From the NCBI GenBank assembly GCA_040388605.1, contig JAZKBN010000062.1, positions 6,245 through 70,244 of the forward strand: a stretch of 64,000 bases of DNA. Reading direction: 5' to 3'. This stretch comes from JAZKBN01 sp040388605 (GTDB lineage: Bacteria; Bacteroidota; Bacteroidia; Cytophagales; Flexibacteraceae). Under the pieces are notes generated by a model that searched no databases, was not told the DNA's origin, and saw only the letters and a program-made list of their open reading frames with translations. How positions within the stretch are numbered: position 1 is the stretch's first letter; each line of letters opens with the position of its first letter. Made by a program: the position numbers and the translations under genes. Shown here one piece after another: positions 9,601-19,200 of the stretch.

Positions 9601-10068
9601 GCCGCCCACCAATATATTGTTCCAATATATAAAGCTGAAGCCGTCGAAAGAGTCATCGGCCAGCCGGAAAAGCTTATTCGATTTTATTTCTGTTTCAAGG
9701 CCGTCGGCCAGGGTTTTAAGGCCCGTGGTTCGCAGCTTTTCAATTTCAGAGGATGCGCGCCAGAGGTTAAAGCTTATTTCATCAGGTGCGCCGGCATAAA
9801 TAAGGTCAAGCAAATCAAGGCAGTCAGAAACCAACAGGTGATACAGGGTATTGCCTTCAATGCCTTTTTCGGTTACATACTCAAAGGCGGTTTCAAACAT
9901 ATACATACGCGCAAAGGGCGTAGGTATTGATGTGGCTATTTTATTGGCCCCGCCCTGCACATTCAGCGTTTGCGGAATTTCAGCAAGGGCCTCGCTCTTT
10001 ATTTCTGCCGATACCTGCCAGCCGTTGGTAATTATGGGGCCGCTTTTATGTAGTCTGTAGGTGCTCAT
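6688..10068 (-). CDS. Large protein with actin/Hsp70-like ATPase domain, 1126 aa
   Basis: Residues about 570-1000 carry the elements of the actin/Hsp70/sugar-kinase fold: phosphate-1 AIDFGTSNTHVEW (572-584), phosphate-2 VNVDIGGGTADFAY (798-811), an adenosine-type motif FSFTGKGSKYLDF (929-941) and a connect-2-like ARGAALMAG (991-999). The first 560 residues are a large separate region with no family I recognise, including IYWNNILVGGTSPRTLAFTSPN near 147-168. There is no signal peptide, so it is cytoplasmic. Length and layout recall the SrfB-type giant actin-like proteins, to be tested. It sits 20 bases downstream of the tubulin-like gene, in an operon with envelope proteins, and may form filaments or act as a chaperone-like ATPase. 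Confidence 0.82.
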   Translation of the reverse strand: MSTYRLHKSGPIITNGWQVSAEIKSEALAEIPQTLNVQGGANKIATSIPTPFARMYMFETAFEYVTEKGIEGNTLYHLLVSDCLDLLDLIYAGAPDEISFNLWRASSEIEKLRTTGLKTLADGLETEIKSNKLFRLADDSFDGFSFIYWNNILVGGTSPRTLAFTSPNWREELKSSGRPLPKGSHTTSLFSDEARSLASEKRSNEFRDYIWALVNSKRNTFFASLKPFLNYVDKVLGTTHAAEKKTPEALGLSRAQAGANTPLGTGVAEQQVFYYTQNRASVEDKVQHESMFKVISLSPKNVEKKPLLDKYFGGRTPLALMDGMSIPGVYVTGQWDQKTRVPNVANLPFTERKLPDTSIQYPWIGIDDLLEDTLLVLDYELNTEFFHADKGASGVLYPVKPLFIELFGSANLLQNFSIRKSGNEYTVSLGIETEAAPISFVRSYSDKGPFKAVVLADFVMGIFPFIKIKYNTDLNHNFVMSVSRKLDAGKISLSFYDEAMQLLNVPPGIRETENAFADKPEYAFYEILGSVTEFISVNVGNGSSGRSGIIMPKYAFRNRELNVPGTKQYVAAIDFGTSNTHVEWGENGGNRALPLDLPDARQQMVMLNAPNRAGKEVNYFYAFRENTLRYFTPPGNSTASDQKSYFPLPTAFAERPDFESASEFPLFTTGNAGFFYSSDQPALRGENYKTGLKWALDTKKADAVHRARVSLFFRHLLLMVKAKCLLEDGNLQKLTVAYTLTSGMKSDLRRIYVKLWEEAFAFCFPDPGNSKLVGLSESEAPFHIVKQLANIAASQYLVNVDIGGGTADFAYYDQRNNRLFQSGVRLAGNDLWGQGDRDGATPNGFSIAIRNSAKLPLKKLVERIQNSSMKSDDFFNLIYSLATKTETDHIEESILGNNRKVIFLLHYAALLFYASKWAAANKLEPAHHFSFTGKGSKYLDFVFETESQKKFTRLFLNGIEALKGAALPDAPDYSKRPEKIIRPEESKEITARGAALMAGVAEKNVELSANASTLWLGFGLQMRSETDSYIITDTDLLCSEGMKTFNEFISVFFDNTAFRRFLRDDYDLEPDSIIVEEETLRNFLLIKAKENIEHHSVGLQPGRELEECLFIWAIRNSLFELTNLVD

Positions 10069-10088
10069 ATTGGTGTTTGGCTGCTGAA

Positions 10089-11567
10089 TTACAGGTTGCT
10101 GTAATGCGCGTTCATCAATTGCTCGGCTGCTTTATGGAACGATTCAAAAATTACCGGGAAGGTGCCCGTTTTTGCCTTGTTGGCCTTTATTAGCTCATGC
10201 ATGGCCGTGCTCAGCTCGGCCGGCTTGGGGCCTATTTTGGCAAAACCCAGCAGGCTTGCTTTCAGCTCCTTACCCATTAAGAAGGTATTAGGGTCGGCGG
10301 TATGCCAATTGTGGTTATTGAAGGGCTTAAAGGTTTGGGTTTCGTTGGCAAGCTCGTTGAGCCAGTCTGAAAACCTGTTCAGGAATTCTTCGAGCAGGGC
10401 ATAGCTGCCGCCGAGGGCGCCCAGCCAATTACCGCTGATACCGGCATCTTTACGGGCGCTGAAAGTATCGTTGGCTGCAAGGGTTCGGTTGAGCAATGTT
10501 GTAAAGAGCATAAAAGTGGCCATTGGTTTAATTACCTGCCTCAAAAACTGCTCGCCAAAGTGCAGCGATGTGCTCAGCGGCAGGTTTTTATTCTTTACCC
10601 CGAACTCGAAAAAGCTTGTTGCAGCACCCAAATTGTCGGCTTCCCTGTCGAAATGCGAGAGGGCGCAGGCGGCAAAGAGCTCTACCGCATGGGCCGAGTT
10701 GGCCTGCTTTGTTCCTCCTTCATTGTTCTCGAAGGGCGACGGCTTTACACTGTCGCCAATGTAATAGACAGCATTTATTTTGCTGTACATGTGGTTGGAA
10801 TAATAGCTGAGGGCCGCCACGGCCTTGGTATTAAACAGCTGGTCATTAATGGCGCTGTCGTTCCTGCCCTGTATGCCGAAGTATGGCAAAACCAGCACGG
10901 TGCCTATTTTAGCCACATTAATAACCGGATTTGCAGATGCCCTAATGGTATTCACCAGCACCGGTATGCCCGATGCCCCGGTTCCGCCGAAAACGGAGCC
11001 GACTATAATTATCTTATCGTTCTCATTAAAAGCCGCCTCAAAGAATTTATATGCGGCGCTTTGCCTGAAATCATTAAAAACCAATGCGCCTATATTGGGG
11101 TTGCCCTTAAAGCCCACCGACATATCAAGGTTCAGCTCGGCGCTTTGCTTATTCTTTTCGCTCTTATCATAGAGCATTTCAAGCAATGCGCGTGATGGGT
11201 CCTGCAGGGCGGGGCCAAGGCGGCTTACGCCTAAATAATCGGCAAAGGTGATATTGGCCTGCGAAAATTTAAGGAGGTAGCTTTTGTCTATCTGCTCTTT
11301 TTGGGTGTCGCCGGCAAGCTGCATGCTGCTCAGCTTCTGTATATCGGTGCTGAAGAAATCGCCGCCGGTGCGCTCTTTCCGCAGGGTTTCGTACATATCG
11401 AGCAGGCGAAGGGTACGTATGGTATCCCCGTTCTGCGCATCGGTATCTATTAATATGGGTATTACCGTGGCAGATTGGAATGCCGCCCCGGCGGCGCTCA
11501 GGAAGGTGAGCGAGCGCATTACCCTCGCCCCGGTTCCGCCTATGCCGAAAATGAATAATTTTCCCAT
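10089..11567 (-). CDS. Tubulin/FtsZ-like GTPase
   Basis: A 492-residue cytoplasmic protein with the start of a tubulin-type nucleotide-binding fold: GIGGTGARV at residues 8-16 and the tubulin signature FGGTGASG at 193-200, preceded by strand IIIVGSV. This matches the Tubulin_2/FtsZ-like type rather than FtsZ itself, which is shorter and has GGGTGTG. FtsZ-like families of this type have been linked with vWA-domain proteins and predicted to remodel membranes; here a vWA-like lipoprotein gene lies two genes upstream. The next gene, 20 bases downstream, is an actin-like ATPase. GTP binding is inferred from motif only. Confidence 0.82.
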   Translation of the reverse strand: MGKLFIFGIGGTGARVMRSLTFLSAAGAAFQSATVIPILIDTDAQNGDTIRTLRLLDMYETLRKERTGGDFFSTDIQKLSSMQLAGDTQKEQIDKSYLLKFSQANITFADYLGVSRLGPALQDPSRALLEMLYDKSEKNKQSAELNLDMSVGFKGNPNIGALVFNDFRQSAAYKFFEAAFNENDKIIIVGSVFGGTGASGIPVLVNTIRASANPVINVAKIGTVLVLPYFGIQGRNDSAINDQLFNTKAVAALSYYSNHMYSKINAVYYIGDSVKPSPFENNEGGTKQANSAHAVELFAACALSHFDREADNLGAATSFFEFGVKNKNLPLSTSLHFGEQFLRQVIKPMATFMLFTTLLNRTLAANDTFSARKDAGISGNWLGALGGSYALLEEFLNRFSDWLNELANETQTFKPFNNHNWHTADPNTFLMGKELKASLLGFAKIGPKPAELSTAMHELIKANKAKTGTFPVIFESFHKAAEQLMNAHYSNL

Positions 11568-11599
11568 GTAGCCTTTGGTGCCTGTTGGTTTTTAAGAAA

Positions 11600-11998
11600 T
11601 CAGAGAGGAACGTATTTTGAATGTATGCTGAAGCGACGGGCAGGCAGGCTTACAATAAAAAACACAAGCAGGGTATAGCCCAGCTGTATGAAGAAGAAGC
11701 TGAGCATAAAGCCGTCGGGGTCAAGCTGGCCCTCAAGGAACACCGCCGCCTGCGCTATTTTTAAAGAGAACCATGCGCTGAGCAAACCGGCCAATGCCCA
11801 AAAGCAAAACCATATTCCCCTTGTTGATAATGCCGAGGTAAAGCGCCCCGCCAAATAATAACCAAGTGGCAATACAATGCCGAACAGTGTGAGAAACAAG
11901 CCGGCCAGCGGGAAAACGCTGTCGAGGTAAGCTTGCTGGTGTTCTATATAATGCGGGTTTTCGCTTAAGGCCCCGAAGAAGGTAAATATAAACTCCAT
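11600..11998 (-). CDS. Small membrane protein with four predicted helices
   Basis: About 132 residues from the ATG at 11998 (a TTG at 12022 is possible). Four hydrophobic segments are visible, at roughly residues 30-50, 60-80, 85-100 and 105-125, including LFLTLFGIVLPLGYYL and FFFIQLGYTLLVFFIV; the C-terminus is basic. No family recognised. It lies 32 bases upstream of the tubulin-like gene and 206 bases downstream of the vWA-like lipoprotein gene, so it is probably a membrane anchor of the same system. Confidence 0.7.
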   Translation of the reverse strand: MEFIFTFFGALSENPHYIEHQQAYLDSVFPLAGLFLTLFGIVLPLGYYLAGRFTSALSTRGIWFCFWALAGLLSAWFSLKIAQAAVFLEGQLDPDGFMLSFFFIQLGYTLLVFFIVSLPARRFSIHSKYVPL

Positions 11999-12204
11999 GG
12001 TGGTTTTGGGTATTAAGGGCAATATTGCGAATAAGTAAGCCAGGGTCTGGGTAATATTTTCCCGCTGTTCAGACGGCAGGAAGGGCTAAGGGTTTAAGCT
12101 ACAGCTTATGCGCTGTGCATGTCAGTTAAAATATACCGGCGGGCAGCAGAACCCCTGAACGGATTAAATAAAACACGGGCGGGAAACAAAATACAGCAAA
12201 TTAC

Positions 12205-13464
12205 TCAGCGCGAAAAGGGAACATTGAAATCACAGGCAGGCTGCTCGTCGGTTTTGGCGAAGCCCTGCGCGGCGGCATCAAGCACCTGGCGCAGGCCGGG
12301 GGTACCCATGGGGCGGTTATAGGCCTCAACCGTGTTTTCAACGCAAAGCTGCTGCATATTGAGTAAGCCGTACTTGGTACGCGGCAATTTAAACCTGCAA
12401 ACCGCATTGGCCGCCGACATTTTTAAAACCTCCACATGCAGGAACACATTTTCGTTTTCATGCAAAGAAGCGTTCTCTGCACTCAAATGCATCTGGCTTA
12501 AGTACCGCACTTCGGTAACCTTAGCCTGTGTATTGGCAGGACTTTCAAGGGCAAACATGCCGGCATTTGCCTGCAACTGCCCGGTGAGAGATGTATCTAT
12601 GCCCGAAGAATTAAAGCCCAGCCAAAATTCTTTAGGCTCTGCGCCAAGTCCGTCGAGATTGGCGGTTTTGTGTTCGCGGTCAAGCTTCGAGGGGTTTTTG
12701 CAGTCGGTATTAAAGAGACGGTAATTGCTTAGCGTTTTGGGGTACAGCCCGAATGCAGCATGGCTGTGCAGATTGGCAGCAAAGCCCTTATCTGCAAAAA
12801 GCCTGTTGTAGACCTGCTCAAGCTGTTCAGCGGGGCCAAGCATAAGGGCGTAAAAAGGCTTTTTCATGGCCTTGCCCGGGTGCTTTGCCGATTCCACATT
12901 GGCGGTAAAGGCATAAAGTAAAACAGCATCACCGTTTTTCTGCATCTCGTAAAAATCCGACATGAGGTTGTTGCGGTAGTCGGGCAAATCGGCAATGCTT
13001 TTGGCCCCGGTAGGGTCGTTGGCAGTGTAGAAGCAGAGGTCAGATACGAGTATGCCCACACCGCCTTTTGCCTTTTTGCGCACCTGCGCCAGCATGTCAT
13101 AAATATCAGACCCGTTGCCGAACTTCAGCTTTGCATGCATCAGCTTTTCGCGGAAAGTGCGTGAGTCGCTGCTGTCGGGGTAAATTTTTTCGTGTATGGT
13201 GTAGTTATGAATGGTTTCGTTGCCGAAAAAAGCGCCCAGCTTTACATATAAATCTCCGGTAATGGTTTTATAATCGTTGCTGTAGCAGAACGGAATCATG
13301 GAGCTGCTGGTCTCAACAAAAAAATGAATGTCTTTTACCGGGATTGCTTCAATTTTCGGGGCAGGTTTTTCTTTTTGCTTTTCCTGTTTCTTACCGCAGC
13401 CTGCCAATAAGCCAAGCATCAGGATAATACATATTGTGTTGGTGAGCAGCCTGTTGAAGTACAA
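12205..13464 (-). CDS. vWA-like lipoprotein
   Basis: A 419-residue lipoprotein: signal peptide with lipobox LLAGC (Cys 23), a short Lys/Glu/Pro linker, then a von Willebrand A-like fold starting IHFFVETSSSM (47-56), where the MIDAS DxSxS would be, but with Glu for the first Asp. A second strand ILVSDL (139-144) also fits a vWA core, as does GSDIYDMLAQV near 118. The C-terminal 200 residues form a beta-rich domain I do not recognise. The start is TTG; no in-frame ATG would keep the signal peptide. It is the first gene of the minus-strand train with the tubulin-like and actin-like genes, and would sit on the outer face of a membrane. Confidence 0.75.
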   Translation of the reverse strand: MYFNRLLTNTICIILMLGLLAGCGKKQEKQKEKPAPKIEAIPVKDIHFFVETSSSMIPFCYSNDYKTITGDLYVKLGAFFGNETIHNYTIHEKIYPDSSDSRTFREKLMHAKLKFGNGSDIYDMLAQVRKKAKGGVGILVSDLCFYTANDPTGAKSIADLPDYRNNLMSDFYEMQKNGDAVLLYAFTANVESAKHPGKAMKKPFYALMLGPAEQLEQVYNRLFADKGFAANLHSHAAFGLYPKTLSNYRLFNTDCKNPSKLDREHKTANLDGLGAEPKEFWLGFNSSGIDTSLTGQLQANAGMFALESPANTQAKVTEVRYLSQMHLSAENASLHENENVFLHVEVLKMSAANAVCRFKLPRTKYGLLNMQQLCVENTVEAYNRPMGTPGLRQVLDAAAQGFAKTDEQPACDFNVPFSR

Positions 13465-13738
13465 AATGCTAAAATTTATTAAGTGAAAATTAATAGTTAG
13501 GGCAAATATACCCTAAAAGGCTTCTTGAATTATTCCTGTATCCGAAATTAGTTCTGCCGCCTTATAACGCCAAATTACAGTATTAATTCAAAAATGCCGC
13601 ATGATATACTTATAACCGGGTTATATGGTATATGCCCGGCAAAAGGCCTGTCCGGTGCCTGCCATTATTTATATAACATGGTGCTGTGGTAATGCTGCAT
13701 TTTACTTTACCGTACAGGCATACCAATATATAAAAAGA

Positions 13739-15652
13739 CTACAGGCTTAAAATTAGCGCATCTAAATCGGCGCCGGGCTCCACGTTCATTTTTTTGCGCA
13801 GGCGAGACCTGAAATTGTGAACCACCGGGGGCGTAATGTTAAAGAGCTTAGATACTTCTTTCACATCAAGATTCATACGGATATAGCTGCACATTTTAAC
13901 CTCCTTTGTTGTAAGCTCAGGAAACTGCTTTAAGAGCCTGTTCATAAAACCGGGATTCACAGCCTCGAAGCTGCGGACAAACTCGTCCCATTCCTCGTTT
14001 ATATCTATAAACACATCCATATCATCAACCACTTTTAATAGGCTTTTATCAGGGTTGTGCAGTTTAGATATGGCCTCTTTAACTGCCGTTATAATTTCGT
14101 TCTTACGCACCATATAAGCGGTAAGGTTGCTCAGGAGCAGGTTTCGCTGTTCCAGGCTCTCGCTGAGCGCTTCCTGCTTTATAAGCAGGCCTGCCTGCCG
14201 GGCTTCGGCGGCTATATGCCTGAGCTCATGCTCGCGGGCCTGCGCTTCGGCAAGCTGAAATTTGTTCTCAAGCAATTCCCGTTTGCGCGCTTCAGATTTC
14301 CGGCGGATGTAGTTTATAACCAGCAGCAATGCAATAACCATTGTGCCCGCAATAATTACAATAAGCAGGAATAGCCTTCGCCCGGTTTCAAGCTCAAGGT
14401 CTTTTTTAAGCAGCTTGTTTTCAGCCTCTTTTGCCTCGGTGCGGTATTTGGTGTACACATCCTGCAAAATGCGTTCACGGTCGCCATGGAAAATGGAATC
14501 TTTAAGGGCGTAGTGGAATTTAAGGTAGGTATTGGCTTCTTTATAATTGCCAATATCCTGCAAGAGGTGGGCCTTGTTAAAATAGGCCTCGCTCCTGAAA
14601 CCGCTTTGCCCGTTGCGGGTTGCCATTGCAATTACACTGTCGGTATAATACAGGGCATTTTTATAATCTCTCTTTTTGCTGTAAATATCTGCTACCGTAA
14701 TTATCATTTCAACCAGGTTGCTCATGCCGGCCGAATCGCGACGGATTTTTATAGCCTCATGAATATCTGCCAGGGCTTTATCATAGTGATGCGCATTGGC
14801 CTCCAAAGCCGAAAGTGAGCTTAAAGCGCCGCTTAAGGCGCTGTAATGCCTTATTTTTCGGGCTATGCGCATGGCAATTTCAAGATGTGCCCTTTCATTT
14901 TTACTGTCTTTGAGCTTGCCGTAAACCTCGGCTATATTCATGTGCACCATGCTGATATTAAACTCATCACGGGCAATTTCCATGTGCCTGAGCGCTTTGT
15001 CGTAATTTTCAAGCACCTGCTCGGTATTGCCGCTCATGCCGAGGGCAGCTGCAAGGTTGCGGTAATATTGCCCAATTGCGCTGTGGTTGGCAGTATCGGT
15101 TACTGCTTTAATGGCTTTAAGGTTATACTCCACTGCATCGGTGTACTTACCCCTCCTGAACATATAAGCGCCCCTGCGAGCATACATCATGGCCTGCGGA
15201 TCAGGTATATAAGTAATGTACCTGGTGTTGACCTTGTCGAGGTATTCAATCAGGCGGCTGTCGTCCCCAAAGTTTTCCAGCATGGCAGCAAAGCGCCAAT
15301 AAGAAAGTGAAATAAGGGAATCGTTATTGGCCTGCAAAGCTTCGACAACGGCGTTTCGCATGTAAGGGAACGCTGTTGTGGTATCGTGCTGCTCGTAGTA
15401 ATACTCCCTGCCAAGGGCTATCAGGTATTTGTTTCTTTGTTCGGGCGAACGGGCAGCGGCCAAACCCTTTTTCAGGCTGTCGGCAGCGTTTGTTTTTTGC
15501 GCGCAGAGGCTTTGGCTTGGCAATAAGAAGATGACCAAGGCTAAAAAAAGACAATGTAGCACTTGTTTAAAGGCAGGGCATGGTTGCTTTCCGGTTGGCC
15601 GGGCTTTGATAAAAATAAAAGGCAAAGTCGGCCGGTGCCACCGATTTTCCAT
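13739..15652 (-). CDS. TPR-containing membrane-anchored regulator with C-terminal HTH
   Basis: A 637-residue protein. A signal/anchor segment (about residues 32-50) is followed by some six or seven tetratricopeptide-like repeats (about 60-400), a transmembrane helix near 425-445 (LFLLIVIIAGTMVIALLLVI), a coiled coil to about 520, and a C-terminal LuxR-like helix-turn-helix (TKEVKMCSYIRMNLDVKEV and onward). This is a common Bacteroidota architecture in which the sensor is periplasmic and the HTH domain cytoplasmic. It stands alone and is transcribed toward the cytoskeletal operon, 274 bases upstream of its first gene; a regulatory link is possible but unproven. Confidence 0.85.
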   Translation of the reverse strand: MENRWHRPTLPFIFIKARPTGKQPCPAFKQVLHCLFLALVIFLLPSQSLCAQKTNAADSLKKGLAAARSPEQRNKYLIALGREYYYEQHDTTTAFPYMRNAVVEALQANNDSLISLSYWRFAAMLENFGDDSRLIEYLDKVNTRYITYIPDPQAMMYARRGAYMFRRGKYTDAVEYNLKAIKAVTDTANHSAIGQYYRNLAAALGMSGNTEQVLENYDKALRHMEIARDEFNISMVHMNIAEVYGKLKDSKNERAHLEIAMRIARKIRHYSALSGALSSLSALEANAHHYDKALADIHEAIKIRRDSAGMSNLVEMIITVADIYSKKRDYKNALYYTDSVIAMATRNGQSGFRSEAYFNKAHLLQDIGNYKEANTYLKFHYALKDSIFHGDRERILQDVYTKYRTEAKEAENKLLKKDLELETGRRLFLLIVIIAGTMVIALLLVINYIRRKSEARKRELLENKFQLAEAQAREHELRHIAAEARQAGLLIKQEALSESLEQRNLLLSNLTAYMVRKNEIITAVKEAISKLHNPDKSLLKVVDDMDVFIDINEEWDEFVRSFEAVNPGFMNRLLKQFPELTTKEVKMCSYIRMNLDVKEVSKLFNITPPVVHNFRSRLRKKMNVEPGADLDALILSL

Positions 15653-16273
15653 AAAAAAGCCTGTGAATGAATACGTATCAGTACCTGAACGCCATGCAAT
15701 TTGAAGAAAGCAATCGGAATACCAACTTAAGCCGGCCGGCCGGCATGCGTAATTATTGACCGCCGCTGCCGGTTTTCAGAATTTTGTAAAAATTAAAATT
15801 GCTGCCGGATGCCGGGAATGTTTTTAAATATATAGTTCTGGTCGGTTTTTAGGTAGGCATTTTTAACCGAAGCCAAGGCCCTTCAATGGCAAACCGAGGT
15901 GCAAGGTTTATCTCATACCTGCCGGAATTATTTAAGTTAATGTGCTGTTTTCATGTATGTTAAAGCTAAGTCATACCTCATTATACAGCTATACACCGGT
16001 TGTTTTTTTAACAGGCAATTGCCGGGAAGCGGGTTTCCGGGGCAATTTTTAATCGCATGGGTTCATGCTTGCCGTTAGCTGATAGTGAGTGCCGATTTAA
16101 TATGCCGGGTATTGCAGGGGCATAATATTGTTTCGGCTTAAAGAAAAAGCCGCAAAAGATAATCTGAAGAAAAAAGTACAAACAATTGAAATCACCGACG
16201 CATGCAGCCGGCATTAATGCCGACAAATACAACCCGTTCTGTAAAATCATACACTATTAAAGTATAACAAACC
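15653..16273. other. Intergenic region between divergent genes (621 bp)
   Basis: This space between the TPR regulator (-) and the giant NHL protein (+) should hold both promoters, but I see no clear TTG-N19-TAnnTTTG pair. It contains a 14-base palindrome GCCGGCCGGCCGGC at 15731-15744 and a plus-strand hairpin with a T tail at 16017-16050. No coding frame is convincing. Confidence 0.6.
16017..16050 (+). terminator. Terminator-like hairpin without an obvious plus-strand gene
   Basis: AATTGCC (16017-16023) pairs with GGCAATT (16041-16047) and an inner GGAA/TTCC stem continues after a small internal loop, with five T at 16046-16050. There is no plus-strand gene upstream for at least 14 kb, so it could end a small RNA or be chance. 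Confidence 0.35.
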
Positions 16274-19200
16274 ATGAGAAAAACCTTCAAACTGCTCTTA
16301 ACACTTTTTGCACTGCTTACCTGTACGGGCTATGTCCGTGCGGTTGGTCTTGCCCCGTCGGGTTCCGGCGGCAGCTTTTATAATTTGCTGAACGGGCACG
16401 AAGCCGGCGCGGCAAACCACCCCCTGCTCGGCCCCAATGCCACCTCTTTCAGCCCTACATCGGCCGGTCCGGGTGTGACTCTTACCATAGCGGGCGAAAA
16501 TTTTACAACCAACAATGTTGTAAGCGTAACCGTTGGCGGCAAGACTGCCTCCATTACATCGGTGGCCGATGCGCAGATAAAGGTAAAAGTACCCTGCGAT
16601 GCCGCAAGCGGGCACATAGTAATTGACTACAACGGTGTTTGGGCAACCGATGACCTGAGCGGCTTTACTTTTGTGGCCATTACCAAACCAACAATTACAG
16701 TTACTTCCGGAAGCGCAACCGTATGTTCCGGAAATGCCGTAACGCTCAGCAGCAATGCGGCATCGGGCTGGCTGTGGAGTAACGGGGAAACAACCAAAAC
16801 CATTACCACCGAAAATTCAGGAAGCTATACAGTTCAGACCATCAGCAACGGTTGTACTTCGGCTGTAAGCAATGCAACAACGGTAACCATTCTTGCAACA
16901 CCCGTAAGACCTGTTATAAGGGCGCTTTCCGGTACGGCGCTTTGCCCCGGCAATACTGCTTATTTGCAGGTACCCGATGAATATTATGAGGTTGAAGATT
17001 TTGCAGGGCAGGCAGGCGCATCTGCCTGGGTTGACGACAACGGTACTGATGCCCGCTTTTCCTTCCCAAGAGGCATAGCAATTGATGCCTCGGGCAATAT
17101 TTTTATTGCAGATTACTATAACAACCGTATTCGCAAATTGGCTCCCAATGGTGACGTAAGCACTTTTGCCGGCAGCGGAACAGCAGGTTCAGCCAACGGA
17201 ACAGGCACAGCTGCATCTTTTAATCACCCGAGCGATGTGGCAATAGATAATGCAGGCAACCTATATGTGGCAGATATTGATAATTACCTGATTCGGAAAA
17301 TTACATCGGCAGGGGTGGTAAGTACCTATGCCGGCAACGGCGACAGGGGAACTGTAAACAGCACCAGGCTGAACTCAGCTTTTACCGATATGGCAGCCAT
17401 AGCCACAGATAAATCAGGAAATGTTTACCTGTCTCAGGGAGGAGCTAACAATGTGGTGCGCAAAATTACCTCAACCAACGTTACCACATTTATTGGGAGT
17501 ACCCAAGGCCATGCCGACGGAACAGGCACCGCAGCTAAAACAGGTAACATTATGGATATAGCTGTTGATACTGCAGGCAATCTCTACCTTGCCGATTTTA
17601 ACAGCTATATACGTAAGGTAACTCCGGCAGGAGTTGTAAGCACCATTGCCGGCACAGGTAATGGCAGTATTATAGACGGCCCGGTGGCAAGTGCAACTTT
17701 ATCCGGGTCAAACGGCATAGCTGTTTCTGCATCCGGCTCGGAAATTTATTTTTCAAACGGAATATATATCAGGAAAATAAGTAACGGCTATATTACTACC
17801 CTTGTAAAAAGCGATGGTAATACTGTTGCATTCGGTGTACCGGAAAACATGGTATTTGATGCCGCCGGTAACCTGTTTACCTGTAATCCAGGCAGTAATA
17901 TAATCAGGAAAGCAACTTTTACAAGCCTGGCTAACAGCAGTGTTTTATGGTCAGACGGCAACACAAGCAGGATAAGGCCGGTATCTGATAATGCAACTTT
18001 AAGCGCCAGGCTGGTTATGGCTTCCTGTACTTCTGATATAAGCGCAGTTGCTACAGTTACAATGGGCACCCCGCCTTCGGCAGCAACCATTACCGTATCA
18101 GGCTCATTGGCTATATGCACCGGCAGCAATGTGGTACTTACAAGCTCCGCCTCTACAGGCATTAAGTGGAGCGGCAGCTCAACGTCAACCAACCAAAGCA
18201 TAACCGTAAGCTCGGCAGGTACCTATACCATTAATACAATCAGCGGTACATGTACTACCGTTGGCGAATCTGTAACTGTAACAACAGTTTCCACACCGGC
18301 AGTACCCACATTTAGTGTATCGGGCACTATTAATATTTGCGAGGGCAGCACATATAGCCTATCTGCTGTATCTGCGGCATCAACCGGTTTTATCTGGAAT
18401 AACGGCGCCACCGGAAAAACACTAAATATTACTGAATCGGGCGTTTACTCGGTAAAGCTGTTCAGCGGCTCTTGTACTTCGGCCTACAGCAATTCGGTTA
18501 CAATTAATGTTATTCCTAAACCTGCAACCCCCGCTATCAGCGCGCCTATAGGTTTAACATCATGCAGCGGAGCGCATGTAATACTCACTTCATCAGCTGT
18601 TCACGGTAACCGCTGGAGTAACGGCGATACCACGCAGAGCTCAGTTGTTACCACAGCCGGCTCTTATACCGTATATGTAATTTCGGGCGGCTGCTCATCT
18701 GCCACATCTGCGGCTTCAGTTGTAGTTGCCGGCACTATACCATTACAGGCCGGTATTACAAGCGCAACCACAGCCTCCTGTGACGGCAGCCCTATAACCC
18801 TAACCGCCATGTCAGGCCCGGTTGTAAGCACATTTGCCGGCAACGGCACAAACGGTTTCGCCAACGGAACCGGTGCAGCAGCAAGCTTTAACCAGCCTTA
18901 TGGCATGGCTAAAGATGCCTCCGGAAATATTTATGTGGCAGATTATTCCAACCACCTGATTCGTAAAGTTACGCCTCAAGGCGTGGTAAGCACCTTTGCA
19001 GGCACCGGCACAGGCGGCCACGACGACGGCACTTTAACAACCGCCACCTTCTTTTACCCCAGGGATCTTACATTCGACCCTTTCGGAAACCTGTTTGTGG
19101 CTGAGTTCGGCAACAGGAGCATTCGTAAAATTACCCCGGCCGGCAATGTTACCACGTTTGTAGGTAACCCCTTATTAGCCCCCGGAAACACAGACGGAAC

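Noticed and set aside
15731..15744. GCCGGCCGGCCGGC palindrome
   Set aside because: A short alternating GC palindrome with no link to a promoter or gene end; could be chance.
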